Shown: positions 54,124 through 63,057, counted from the first letter of the stretch. The stretch is DNA of 64,000 nt from an uncultured Paracoccaceae bacterium (GCA_947499715.1 CANMPL010000010.1:56447-120446); one strand, 5' to 3'. The notes: generated from the sequence alone by a model not told the origin. A program made the numbers and translations.

Positions 54124-55446
54124 CTACAACTTTGGTTTCACCTGCAAAAGCGGCATCACATCACCCATCTCCGGTCCGCGCTGACGCCCCGTCACCGCAT
54201 GGCGCAATGGCATGAAAAGCCCCTTGCCCTTACGGCTCGTGGCCTCTTTCACCGCAGTGGTCCACTGGCTCCACGTCTCGGCAGTGTAAGGCGGCTCGCC
54301 CAGCATCGCAAAGGCCTCCGCCACGAAATCGCGGTCTTCGTCGGCCACCAAAGGCACAGCCCCGTCCCGAAACTGCGCCCACCAGCCCGCGACATCATCC
54401 AACGTCGCGACATTCTCGCGCACCGCCGCCCAAAACGGCCCGCGCAACGCCTCTGGCACGCCCGCCGCTTCAAGCGTCTCAGCCACGTCCCCAGCCTCAA
54501 GCGTGCCCAGATAGCGTGCCGTCAACGGCTTCAAATCTTCCACATCAAACTTGGTTGGCGCCGACCCAAACTTGGACAAATCGAACCCGGCGACAACCTC
54601 CGCAATATTTGAACGCAGCTCCACCGGATCGCTTGACCCCAGCCGCGCCATCAGGCTTATCACAGCTTGTGGCGCAATTCCCTGATCCCGCAGATCCTTC
54701 AGCGCCAGCGTGCCCAACCGCTTCGACAGCCCCTCTCCCTGCGGCCCGGTCAGCAGCGAGTGATGCGCAAACCTTGGCACATCGCCGCCAATTGCCTGAA
54801 TGATCTGGATCTGGGTCGCCGTGTTGGTCACATGGTCCGACCCGCGCACCACATCCGTGATCCCCATCTCCACGTCGTCCACGACGCTCGCCAGAGTATA
54901 CAAAATCTGACCGTCGCCGCGGATCAGCACCGGATCACTGACCGACGCCGCATCAATTGAGATGTCGCCCAAAATCCCGTCGGTCCAATTGATCCGCTCC
55001 TGATCCAGCTTGAACCGCCAATGCCCCAAACGCCCTTCCGCGCGATAGGCCTCTTTCTGTGCCTCCGTCAGGTCAAGCGCTGCGCGGTCATACACCGGCG
55101 GCTTGCCCATGTTCAGCTGCTTCTTGCGCTTCAGATCCAGCTCGACCGGCGTCTCAAAACACTCATAAAGCCGCCCCATAGCAACCAGCTTGTCCTTGGC
55201 CGCCATATAGCGATCCAACCGCGCTGACTGCCGCTCCACCCGGTCCCAGTCAAACCCAAGCCAGCCCAGAACATCCGTGATCCCATCGACGTATTCTTCC
55301 TTGGACCGCTCCGCATCGGTGTCATCAATCCGCAGGACAAAGGTGCCGCCCGCCTGCCGTGCGATGGCATAATTGAACAGCGCCGCGCGCAAGTTACCGA
55401 TATGCAGCCAACCGGTGGGCGAAGGGGCGAAACGAGTGGTGGTCAT
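54124..55446 (-). CDS. gltX: Glutamyl-tRNA synthetase
   Basis: This 440-residue class I synthetase has the HIGH-type motif FAPSPTGWLHIGNLR, KMSKS-type EGLSKRLGTLALKDL and the Glu-specific FVLRIDDTDAERSKEEYVDGI. Alphaproteobacteria often carry two GltX copies that charge tRNA-Glu or tRNA-Gln; this is the shorter type, and which tRNA it charges cannot be told. I choose ATG 55446; an in-frame ATG four codons upstream is less likely. Confidence 0.95.
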   Translation of the reverse strand: MTTTRFAPSPTGWLHIGNLRAALFNYAIARQAGGTFVLRIDDTDAERSKEEYVDGITDVLGWLGFDWDRVERQSARLDRYMAAKDKLVAMGRLYECFETPVELDLKRKKQLNMGKPPVYDRAALDLTEAQKEAYRAEGRLGHWRFKLDQERINWTDGILGDISIDAASVSDPVLIRGDGQILYTLASVVDDVEMGITDVVRGSDHVTNTATQIQIIQAIGGDVPRFAHHSLLTGPQGEGLSKRLGTLALKDLRDQGIAPQAVISLMARLGSSDPVELRSNIAEVVAGFDLSKFGSAPTKFDVEDLKPLTARYLGTLEAGDVAETLEAAGVPEALRGPFWAAVRENVATLDDVAGWWAQFRDGAVPLVADEDRDFVAEAFAMLGEPPYTAETWSQWTTAVKEATSRKGKGLFMPLRHAVTGRQRGPEMGDVMPLLQVKPKL

Positions 55447-55494
55447 AGGGCTCTCCAAAAGTTGCCCCCATGTGTCACGCAGGTCGCTGAATGT

Positions 55495-55923
55495 CTAGCT
55501 TGGGTGCACCGGCCAGCGCGTGACCAGATCATCCAGTCCCGCACGAATGATCCCGGCCAAAACATCCATGTCATTGTTCTTCAGCGGCCCCAGATAAAGG
55601 CAGGATTTGCCAATCTTGTGCTTGCCGACGTGCGCCAGCATGTCGCCCAGTTCCAGATATCCGGGCATGATATACACCACCATATTGGCCTTGCGCGGGC
55701 TAAACCCGGTGGCCAATGATGTGCCTGTGCGCCCACTTTCATAGGTGTAGTCATAGGATCCATACCCAATGATGCTCGGGCCCCACATCTTTGGCGTCCA
55801 CCCCGTCACCTTGCGAAACAACTGGTCCAATACCACCGCATCTGCCGCGCGGGTCTTGTGATCGACGCTTGCGATAAATTCCGCAACCGACACATCCGTC
55901 GCTTTGGTCTTATTCTCAGTCAT
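55495..55923 (-). CDS. DUF1801 domain-containing protein
   Basis: This 142-residue protein starts MTENKTKATDVSVAEFIASV. It contains WGPSIIGYGSYDY and NMVVYIMPGYLE, the blocks of DUF1801 (YdhG-like fold), a small soluble family of uncertain function. I choose ATG 55923; the frame is open to 56094 but would overlap the neighbouring gene. Confidence 0.85.
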   Translation of the reverse strand: MTENKTKATDVSVAEFIASVDHKTRAADAVVLDQLFRKVTGWTPKMWGPSIIGYGSYDYTYESGRTGTSLATGFSPRKANMVVYIMPGYLELGDMLAHVGKHKIGKSCLYLGPLKNNDMDVLAGIIRAGLDDLVTRWPVHPS

Positions 55924-55999
55924 GCCCCACCCTACCACATTTTGGCTTCGGGTGGGCGGGGCGTTTTTGCCGTCAGGCAAAGAGGTCCGCCAACCCGGC

Positions 56000-56533
56000 C
56001 TAATACGCCGCGCCCTCGACAACCCGCCAATGCCGCACAGCCTTGCTAAGACCCGACACATTCTCGCGCTCCAACCGTTTGCACATGGTCTCAATCACCA
56101 AGGCAACCCGGCGCACAATCTCCTCACGCCGCACATCCAGCGCATGGGCATTCAACCGTATCGTGCGCCCATCGCCTTCAAAATCCAGAAACCGCCCTCG
56201 CGTGCCCGACGTCCGACTGCTTATGCCTTCCAAAGCCTCCCAGCTCATCCAGACCGGTGGATCATCCCTGCGCCCGACCCAGGCAAAGATACCTTCGGCA
56301 TCCAGTCGCAACCGCACCCGCACCGCATATGGGAACCGCAGCAGCCAGCCCCCAATCACCAATATCACAGGGCCGCATAAGATCAGAGCAGGCTCTCGCC
56401 ACAGGTCAGGGTCATACCCCGCCGTCCACACCCAGATGCCCGTCACCAAAACGCCAACGACCACCAGCACCCCGGCACCGGCCCTTTGCCGCCACACTGT
56501 GTTGCGCACCTCAAAGACTACATCAGCCGCCAT
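56000..56533 (-). CDS. Hypothetical membrane protein
   Basis: This 177-residue protein has two helices (about 20-40 and 48-66) and a cytoplasmic C-terminal domain of about 110 residues with a PH-like, beta-rich look (GIFAWVGRRDDPPVWMSWEALEGI). I do not recognise the family with certainty. Its start overlaps the end of nadE by 11 bases. Confidence 0.7.
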   Translation of the reverse strand: MAADVVFEVRNTVWRQRAGAGVLVVVGVLVTGIWVWTAGYDPDLWREPALILCGPVILVIGGWLLRFPYAVRVRLRLDAEGIFAWVGRRDDPPVWMSWEALEGISSRTSGTRGRFLDFEGDGRTIRLNAHALDVRREEIVRRVALVIETMCKRLERENVSGLSKAVRHWRVVEGAAY

Positions 56534-58187
56534 CGCGCCAGCGGTTCACAATCGGATAACGCCGGTCAAGCCAGAACGCCCTCTGGCTTAACCTTGGTCC
56601 CGGCGCGGACTGGAACCGCTTGTATTCGCTAATATAAATCAAATGCTCGACCCGCTTGACCGTCTCAATGTCATAGCCCGCAGCGACGCACTCCGCGACG
56701 CTCGATTCTTCGTCCACCAACATCTCAAGGATCCCATCCAGCACATCATACGGCGGCAGGCTATCGGCGTCTTTCTGATCCGGCCGCAGCTCTGCGCTGG
56801 GGGGCTTCTCGATGATCGACACCGGGATGACCTCACCCGCCGGGGCCTTCATCCAGGGGCGGTGATTGGCATTGCGCCAGCGGCAGGCCGCAAAAACCCG
56901 CGTCTTATACATGTCCTTGATCGGGTTATAACCGCCCGCCATATCGCCATAGATCGTGGCATAGCCCACCGCGACCTCGGATTTATTTCCGGTGGTCAAT
57001 AGCATCTCACCGAACTTGTTGGACTGCGCCATCAGCAGCAGCCCCCGGATCCGGCTTTGGATATTCTCCTCGGTCAGATCCTCGTCCCGGCCCACAAACA
57101 AGCCTGCCAGCGTGTCGGTCACCGCGTCCCGCGTCGCTTTGATCGGCACCGTGTCATAATGGCAGCCCAAAGCATCCGCGCAGGCCGCCGCATCATCCAA
57201 CGACAGTTGCGAGGTATATTCAGACGGCAACATGACGCAGCGTACGTTTTCCGGCCCCAAGGCATCCGCGGCAATCGTGGCGACAATCGCAGAATCGATC
57301 CCCCCCGACAGGCCAAGCAGCACGGTCTTGAAACCGGTCTTCGCCATGTAATCGCGCAAACTGCCGACCATCACATGATAGTCACGCTCAATCTCTTCAG
57401 GCAGTTCGGCCTTTTCGCCCTCAACCGCCTCCCAACCATTCGCACCACGCGTAAAATCAACGTGAACAACGGCCTCTTCCATAAACGGCAACATCACCGC
57501 CAGCTTGCCGCCCCGGTTCAGCACAAAGGACCGCCCGTCAAACATCTGATCGTCCTGCCCGCCGACCAAATTCAGGTAAACCAGCGGCACATCGTTCTCG
57601 ACGACGCGGCTGACCATCTCGTTCATCCGAATGGGCATCTTGCCCCGAAAATAAGGGGAACCATTGGGGACAATCAGCAGCTCTGCCCCGCTTTCGACCA
57701 TCGCCTCGCAAACGTCTGGATACCACGCATCCTCGCAGATCGGTGACGCAATGCGTGGGCCATCTGTGGCAATCGGCCCTTTGATCTCACCGCGATTAAA
57801 CAGCCGCACCTCATCGAAGACATTGAAATTGGGCAGGAAATGCTTGTCGAACCGCGTGCGCACGACACCGCCGTCCAGCACAAAGTAGCAATTGTGCAGC
57901 CGCGCGCCGTCCAGATAAGGCGCACCAATCGCCAACATCGGACCGTCGGTGCAATCCTTGGCCAATGCCTGCACATGCGCCCAGACATCCCCCAGAAACG
58001 CCCGCCTGCGCACCAGATCCTGCGTCTGATACCCGGTCAGAAACATCTCTGGCAGCACCACGATATCAGCGCCCGCCGCGCGGCCTGCATCCCATGCCGC
58101 CCGCGCCTTGGCGCAGTTCCCGGCAAGATCACCCACTGTGGGGTTCAACTGGGCCATCGTCAGGCGAAATTGATCACGCATCGTCAC
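56523..58187 (-). CDS. nadE: Glutamine-dependent NAD+ synthase
   Basis: This enzyme converts deamido-NAD to NAD+ with glutamine-derived ammonia. The 554-residue, two-domain protein has an N-terminal nitrilase-type amidase (LPEMFLTGY Glu, FDKHFLPNF Lys, PICEDAWYPD Cys) and a C-terminal synthetase with PP-loop LLGLSGGIDSAIVA. Fusion length is normal. It is the last step of the pathway that nadD at 41.7 kb feeds. The start could be ATG 58181. Confidence 0.95.
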   Translation of the reverse strand: MTMRDQFRLTMAQLNPTVGDLAGNCAKARAAWDAGRAAGADIVVLPEMFLTGYQTQDLVRRRAFLGDVWAHVQALAKDCTDGPMLAIGAPYLDGARLHNCYFVLDGGVVRTRFDKHFLPNFNVFDEVRLFNRGEIKGPIATDGPRIASPICEDAWYPDVCEAMVESGAELLIVPNGSPYFRGKMPIRMNEMVSRVVENDVPLVYLNLVGGQDDQMFDGRSFVLNRGGKLAVMLPFMEEAVVHVDFTRGANGWEAVEGEKAELPEEIERDYHVMVGSLRDYMAKTGFKTVLLGLSGGIDSAIVATIAADALGPENVRCVMLPSEYTSQLSLDDAAACADALGCHYDTVPIKATRDAVTDTLAGLFVGRDEDLTEENIQSRIRGLLLMAQSNKFGEMLLTTGNKSEVAVGYATIYGDMAGGYNPIKDMYKTRVFAACRWRNANHRPWMKAPAGEVIPVSIIEKPPSAELRPDQKDADSLPPYDVLDGILEMLVDEESSVAECVAAGYDIETVKRVEHLIYISEYKRFQSAPGPRLSQRAFWLDRRYPIVNRWRDGG

Positions 58188-58316
58188 ATTCCTTCTTCAC
58201 CTGTCATGATCTAGCAGATCGACCGGCAAGGGAAAGCCAATTGCCCGCCGCGCCCCGTTGTCACGCCCTGCTGGCTCCACTAGTCTGACCCACGAGCGGA
58301 ACGGGAGACACGCAAA
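58188..58316. promoter_or_regulatory. Divergent region nadE / MORN gene
   Basis: 129 bases separate the starts. GGGAGA lies 9 bases before the MORN ATG. No strong promoter motif was found by eye. Confidence 0.3.
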
Positions 58317-59729
58317 ATGCGGCTTGCACTGGCACTGGCCCTTGGACTGGCGACACCCGCCTTGGGGCAAACCATTGAAACCAAGCAATACGACGATGGC
58401 GGCGTCTATGAAGGCGCATTCCTGAACGGCAAACAACATGGCCAGGGCACCTACCGCCTGCCCAATGGCTATGAATACACCGGCGACTGGGTCGCGGGCG
58501 AAATCAAGGGCATGGGTGCGGCCACGTTCCCCAACGGCTCGGTCTACGAAGGCTCCTTTGACGCGGGCAAACCCGACGGCACCGGCAAAATCACCTTTGC
58601 CGACGGCGGCACCTACGAAGGCGACTGGTCGGCCGGCCAGATCACCGGTCGCGGCATCGCCAATTACGCCAATGGCGTCACCTATGAGGGCGAATTCCGC
58701 AACGCGATGCATCACGGCACTGGCACCATGCGCAGCCCCGGCGGCTACAGCTACCAAGGCCCCTGGATCAACGGCGTCAAAGAAGGCACCGGCAAAATTA
58801 CCTACCCCGATGGCTCTGTCTATGAGGGCGAGCTGGTCGCAGGCGAACGCTCCGGCACAGGCACGCTGACGATGAAGGACGGGCTGATCTACACCGGCAC
58901 CTGGGTCGACGGCCAGATCGAAGGCCGCGGACGGCTCGCGCAGCCCAACGGCGATGTCTACGAAGGCGACCTGATCGCTGGCCGCCGCGAAGGCACCGGC
59001 TCTGTCACCTATGCCAACGGCGACACCTATCAGGGCGGTTTCAAAGACGACAAACGCCACGGCAACGGCACCTTCGTCGGCACCGATGGCTACCGCTACG
59101 TTGGCGCTTGGGTCGCGGGCCAAATCGAAGGCCGGGGCGAAGTGACCTACCCAGACGGCTCTGTCTATGTGGGCACCTTCACCGCCGATCTGGCCGATGG
59201 TCAGGGCAAAATCACCTACCCCGATGGCTCTTCCTATGATGGCGCATGGGAGGCAGGCGTGATCAACGGCCAAGGTATCGCCACCTATGCCAACGGGCTC
59301 GTCTACGAAGGCGAATTCCGCAACGCCAAGAACCATGGACAAGGGCGCATGACCTACGCCGATGGCTATACCTATGACGGCGCATGGGCTGACGGCCAAC
59401 GCAACGGCCAAGGCACGGCCACCTACGCCGATGGCACGGTCTACGAAGGCGCGTTCCTCAATGGCCAACGTCACGGCACCGGCACAATCACCCTGCCCGA
59501 TGGCTTTGTCTACGCAGGCCAATGGTCCGAAGGCGAGATGTCCGGCATCGGTGTGGCGACCTACGCCAATGGCGATGTCTACGAAGGCTCCTTTGTGCGG
59601 GGCCGTCGCCAAGGCCCCGGCACCATGCGCTATGCTTCAGGAGAGGTTGAAGACGGTGAATGGGCCGATGGCGCGATCCTGTCCAGCACCATCACCGATA
59701 CCGACGACACCACCACGGCGACAGAGTGA
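58317..59729 (+). CDS. Exported MORN-repeat protein with a duplicated nine-repeat block
   Basis: This 470-residue protein has a signal peptide (MRLALALALGLATPALGQ) followed by about 19 consecutive 23-residue MORN repeats (consensus xYxDGxxYEGxFxxGxxxGxGx) from residue 24 to about 445 and a Thr/Asp-rich tail. Aligning the repeats, units 1-9 match 10-18 one by one, and the F/W alternation resets at unit 10. It is probably periplasmic or surface-located. MORN repeats mediate lipid or protein contacts; no enzymatic domain is attached. A long opposite-strand open frame here is a by-product of the 69-bp repeats. Confidence 0.93.
   Translation: MRLALALALGLATPALGQTIETKQYDDGGVYEGAFLNGKQHGQGTYRLPNGYEYTGDWVAGEIKGMGAATFPNGSVYEGSFDAGKPDGTGKITFADGGTYEGDWSAGQITGRGIANYANGVTYEGEFRNAMHHGTGTMRSPGGYSYQGPWINGVKEGTGKITYPDGSVYEGELVAGERSGTGTLTMKDGLIYTGTWVDGQIEGRGRLAQPNGDVYEGDLIAGRREGTGSVTYANGDTYQGGFKDDKRHGNGTFVGTDGYRYVGAWVAGQIEGRGEVTYPDGSVYVGTFTADLADGQGKITYPDGSSYDGAWEAGVINGQGIATYANGLVYEGEFRNAKNHGQGRMTYADGYTYDGAWADGQRNGQGTATYADGTVYEGAFLNGQRHGTGTITLPDGFVYAGQWSEGEMSGIGVATYANGDVYEGSFVRGRRQGPGTMRYASGEVEDGEWADGAILSSTITDTDDTTTATE
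58380..59650 (+). repeat. Tandem 69-bp coding repeat array (MORN)
   Basis: About 19 imperfect 69-bp units encode the MORN repeats. The array has a higher-order period of nine units (621 bp). Such an array is prone to length change by recombination. Confidence 0.85.
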
Positions 59730-59784
59730 CCCAGGACGAACTGCGCGCGCCCACACGTAGGCCGGGCTTCAGACCGGCGACCCC

Positions 59785-60243
59785 ATGACCCCCGGACTGC
59801 CGCCCGATCTGTCACCCGGCGACCTGCCGCCGCACAAACGCGGCCCGTGGGTGCAGGACTTCCATGCCCCATCCCCCGATGGCCAGCACGTCGTCACGAT
59901 CTACGGCTACGACGAACACCGCATGGGATACATGCACGGCCACGCCATCTGGTCCGCGACCAAAACCCCTTGGGCCGCCAAGGGTGCGATCACCCGCCTG
60001 CCCTTGATGAACTTTGCCCATTGGATCAGCGCCTCCCGATTTGCGCTGAAACCCACGGCCTTCCACGTCACGTGGATCCGCCCGATGGTGGTCATCGACC
60101 TTGCAGGCACCTTTGCCATCCTACCCAACAGCAGCGGCGAAACGCCCGACCTTGGGATCCTCATGCACCCGATTGAGGTCCCCTTCGCCCCTTTCACCCC
60201 GCAAGCTCTGGCCGTTGAACTCGACCTGATCCACCTGTCCTAG
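59785..60243 (+). CDS. Hypothetical protein
   Basis: This 152-residue soluble protein is Pro-rich at its start (MTPGLPPDLSPGDLPPHKRGP) and otherwise beta-rich, with GYDEHRMGYMHGHAIWSATKTPW. No signal peptide or recognised family. It follows the MORN gene by 55 bases and is probably cotranscribed with it. Confidence 0.65.
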   Translation: MTPGLPPDLSPGDLPPHKRGPWVQDFHAPSPDGQHVVTIYGYDEHRMGYMHGHAIWSATKTPWAAKGAITRLPLMNFAHWISASRFALKPTAFHVTWIRPMVVIDLAGTFAILPNSSGETPDLGILMHPIEVPFAPFTPQALAVELDLIHLS

Positions 60244-60290
60244 AAAATTCGTGCGCGGCAGGCCGATCAGCCCAATTCCCGCACCCGCCG

Positions 60291-60328
60291 TTAACCTTGG
60301 TAAACTTAACCTTCGTTAATTTCGTTAA
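60291..60328. repeat. TTAA-rich direct repeats
   Basis: TTAACCTT occurs at 60291 and 60306, and TTCGTTAA at 60312 and 60321. The four TTAA cores start at 60291, 60306, 60316 and 60325. The spacing is not the TTAA-N7-TTAA of CtrA sites, so a different binding protein or a recombination site is possible. Confidence 0.55.
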
Positions 60329-60336
60329 GACATTTA

Positions 60337-60380
60337 TGCGCATGGGTTGTGTATGGAATGTGCATGGCGTGTGTCCTTCT
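60337..60380. repeat. 11-bp-period imperfect tandem repeat
   Basis: TGCGCATGGGT, TGTGTATGGAA and TGTGCATGGCG lie end to end (60337-60369), followed by TGTGTCCTTCT (60370-60380), which keeps only the first part. The period of one helical turn puts each TGYGYATGG core on the same DNA face, as for arrays of protein-binding sites. Confidence 0.65.
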
Positions 60381-60568
60381 GAGAGGGCTTTTGCCCGATT
60401 TGGGTTACCTCGTTCGTCTTGGTAACTGACTGGAATGATTGGGACTCTGTTACTGAACTCAGCCTAAATGGCGTATGAGTTTAATCTGTTTGCTTTGCTT
60501 CCCCGCGTATCCTGGGTGCTTCCCCGGGGTTTGCGTGGATTTGTATCCTGCAAGCAGAGGAGGCCGAG

Positions 60569-61906
60569 ATGGCTCACCTACAGAGACGGAAAGACTTAGA
60601 ATCACAGAAACGAGCGCCAGCAAAGGACAGCTTTGTCTGGGATGATGAAGTGCCGCAACTCGCGGCGCGAACGCGCGGCAAGGCGCATACTTGGGTTGTG
60701 CAGACGCGACGTGACGGTAAGACAGTGCGGCCCACAATCGGGGATGTCGCGGACTATCCGGTGGAGATCGCGCGGGCAAAAGCCATGGTCATCTTGGAAG
60801 AATTGGCGGACACCTCGATCGGTCTCGATCCTGACATTAGCCTCGCTGATTTTGCCGAGCGCTTCCTTCTCGATTGTCAGCATCAGTGGAAAGCCAGCAC
60901 GTTTGGGGCGCATGGCAAATGCGTTCACGCCAAGATCGTTCCAGCCCTTGGGCGGATCAAGATCGCCGCGCTTGATCGTATGGATGTGCACAATTGGCGG
61001 CGCGACATGGCTTGCGCGGCGGGCACCAAGAACCGCGCTTTGGCGGTCCTGTCCAGCATGGTGCGGCATGCGGAACTTGTCGGTATAAGGCCTCCCGGCA
61101 AGAACCCCTGCGCGGGGCTGCGGCGGCATCAATCTGACTTCAAAGCCGCGTATCTGGATGCGGCTGGTTATGCGGATTTGAACCACGTTTTGGATGCGCA
61201 ATCCGAGGCCTTTCCGCGCGCCGTTTCCTGCATCCGATTTATCATGTTCACCGGTTGCCGTTCTGGGGAAGCCAAGGCGATCCGATGGGACCAGTTGGAT
61301 GGGTCGCGGATCACGTTGCCGGATGCAAAGTCCGGTCCCAAATCGATCTGGCTTGGCAAGCCCGCGCGGGACCTTTTGGCAAGCTTGCCGCGAACTGGCC
61401 CGGGCATCTTTGCGGGTGAAGACATGAAAGAACTTTCAAAGGAGCTGGGGAAGTTTTGGAAAGTTGTCCGCAAGACACTGAGACGGCCAAAGCTGCGCAT
61501 CCATGATCTGCGCCATAGCTACGCTTCGGTGACGGTGAACCTCGGTTATGATCTCCGCGTTTTGGGCGGTCTGCTTGGCCATCGCGACATCAAGACGACG
61601 GCCGGTTATGCCCACCTTGATACGGCGCGGGTTGCCGATGCGAGCGAACGTGTTGGGCGACATTTGGGGCGGGCATTTGCGGAACCAAAGGCCAAGCCAA
61701 CTCGGAAGGCAAAGGCAAAACCTAAACCGAAGCCAATTCCCAAACCGACACTCACGCCCAAGGCCCCGCACAAACGGTCTAGCTTCGCGCGGTTTGTGAC
61801 GTCCAAACTGTCTCTTACGGACTTCTGCCAAACAGAGGGTCTCGACCCTATCGCTTTCCGTCGTGGCCTCGTCGCATGGCGGGCCCAGACCGGAGGCCGC
61901 GCATGA
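60569..61906 (+). CDS. Tyrosine recombinase/integrase with C-terminal HTH-like extension
   Basis: This 445-residue phage-type integrase has an N-terminal arm-binding region (about 1-85), a SAM-like core-binding domain (about 90-190) and a catalytic domain with Arg (FTGCRSGEA, about 231), His-x-x-Arg (HDLRHSYAS, about 312-315), His (LGHRDIKTT) and Tyr (AGYAHLD, about 347). After the catalytic domain comes a Lys/Pro-rich linker (about 375-400) and a 45-residue tail, SLTDFCQTEGLDPIAFRRGL, resembling the helix-turn-helix of IS66/IS3-type transposition proteins. GAGGAGG precedes the ATG. It overlaps the second recombinase by ATGA, and codons are less GC3-rich than there. Confidence 0.9.
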   Translation: MAHLQRRKDLESQKRAPAKDSFVWDDEVPQLAARTRGKAHTWVVQTRRDGKTVRPTIGDVADYPVEIARAKAMVILEELADTSIGLDPDISLADFAERFLLDCQHQWKASTFGAHGKCVHAKIVPALGRIKIAALDRMDVHNWRRDMACAAGTKNRALAVLSSMVRHAELVGIRPPGKNPCAGLRRHQSDFKAAYLDAAGYADLNHVLDAQSEAFPRAVSCIRFIMFTGCRSGEAKAIRWDQLDGSRITLPDAKSGPKSIWLGKPARDLLASLPRTGPGIFAGEDMKELSKELGKFWKVVRKTLRRPKLRIHDLRHSYASVTVNLGYDLRVLGGLLGHRDIKTTAGYAHLDTARVADASERVGRHLGRAFAEPKAKPTRKAKAKPKPKPIPKPTLTPKAPHKRSSFARFVTSKLSLTDFCQTEGLDPIAFRRGLVAWRAQTGGRA

Positions 61907-63057
61907 AACCCGTCGTCCTGCTGACCCCGCATCACATCGCAAGCCTCAAACCCCGCGACCGCGAATACGCCGTCGATGATCCACAGTGCCCCGGTCTGCG
62001 CCTGCGCATTCTGCCCGGTGGCACCACGTCCTGGGTCATTGTGAAACGCATCGACGGCACACCCCGTCGGATCACCCTCGGGAAGTGGCCGGACCTCACC
62101 CCCGATGCGGCTAGGGCAGCCTTCTACGCCCGTGAAGCGACGTTAGCCCCAAACGCTACCGTCTGGGAAACGCGGCCCCGCACGATGGACTACGCCACGC
62201 TCTCGTCACACTTCATGGCGAACCGGGCCAAACACTTCAAACCGTCCTCGATTGGTCCCTTCCAGGCCTACCTCGACGCGCAACTTTTGCCCGCCTTCGG
62301 CAACAGACCGGTCGGAAACCTGACGCCTGCCGATATCGCCACCTGGTTCCACAGCTACTCCCGGCACCGCCCCGGCGGGGCCAACCAGGCCCTCGGCCAC
62401 TTCACCACCATCCTGAACTGGGGCAAGGCAGAGGGACATCTGCCACACGACCTGCCGAACCCGGCATCGCCGCTACGCAAGAACCGCAGCAACGCGCGTG
62501 GCCGGATGCTGAACTTTGCGCAAATCCGCAAACTCGCGCGCGTTCTCGATCTCGTCGGCGACCGACATTGGCTCCCTGCACAAGCCATCAGACTGTGCCT
62601 ACTCACTGGCTGTCGCAAAGGCGAAATCCTCAGCCTGCGTTGGTCCGACGTCAAACCAACCCGGCTTGTCTTGCGCGAGGCCAAAACCGGCCCCCGGGAA
62701 GTGATGCTGAGCGCCCCGGCCCGCGAAGCCGTCGCAAAGCTCAAGGCCAGAACTGGACATCGGGCATTCGTCTTCCCGTCCGCAAAGTCAACGTCTGGTC
62801 ACCTCATGAGCATCGCGGGGAGCTGGTCGGCGATCCGCACCAAAGCGGGCCTCCCACCCGACATCCGCCTGCACGACATGAGGCACACCTACGCCAGCCA
62901 CGCCATCCTCGCAGGCGAAAGCCTTCCCACAACCGGCAAACTCCTCGGCCACGCCAGCCCGCGGACAACCGAACGCTATGCCCACCTCGACGGCTCAGCC
63001 CTCGCAAAAGCCGCCGACAAAGTCGCAAAAGAGATCGCACGGATGATGGCGGACTAG
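61903..63057 (+). CDS. Second tyrosine recombinase/integrase
   Basis: This 384-residue integrase has a DUF4102-type arm-binding domain (PGLRLRILPGGTTSWVIVKR), a SAM-like domain and a catalytic domain with Arg (LTGCRKGEI), HDMRHTYASH, LGHASPRTT and Tyr in ERYAHLDG, so the full set is present. Its ATG overlaps the TGA of the first recombinase, which implies translation together. Only limited identity to the first is evident, and its C-ending codons differ, so it is not a recent duplicate. No excisionase, cargo or third recombinase is seen nearby. Confidence 0.92.
   Translation: MKPVVLLTPHHIASLKPRDREYAVDDPQCPGLRLRILPGGTTSWVIVKRIDGTPRRITLGKWPDLTPDAARAAFYAREATLAPNATVWETRPRTMDYATLSSHFMANRAKHFKPSSIGPFQAYLDAQLLPAFGNRPVGNLTPADIATWFHSYSRHRPGGANQALGHFTTILNWGKAEGHLPHDLPNPASPLRKNRSNARGRMLNFAQIRKLARVLDLVGDRHWLPAQAIRLCLLTGCRKGEILSLRWSDVKPTRLVLREAKTGPREVMLSAPAREAVAKLKARTGHRAFVFPSAKSTSGHLMSIAGSWSAIRTKAGLPPDIRLHDMRHTYASHAILAGESLPTTGKLLGHASPRTTERYAHLDGSALAKAADKVAKEIARMMAD

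Larger units (their letters stand above)
60244..60568. other. 325-bp non-coding region before the recombinase genes
   Basis: No gene or tRNA is seen. It holds TTAA-rich direct repeats (60291-60328), an 11-bp-period repeat (60337-60380), a small GGGC-TTTT-GCCC hairpin (60385-60396), an inverted repeat GTTACC/GGTAAC (60404-60409, 60421-60426) and the recombinase ribosome binding site. It separates core-type genes from accessory genes. Confidence 0.6.

Noticed and set aside
58197..59612. A 471-codon opposite-strand open frame with 23-residue repeats
   Set aside because: It is the mirror of the MORN repeat codons: the 69-bp period keeps the reverse frame open. The plus-strand protein has a signal peptide and true MORN motifs.
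60291..60328. CtrA binding sites (TTAA-N7-TTAA)
   Set aside because: TTAA cores are spaced 15, 10 and 9 bases apart, not the 11 needed for the consensus.
60459..60779. Minus-strand 106-codon frame spanning the recombinase start
   Set aside because: No ribosome binding site or family match, and it overlaps a well-supported gene.
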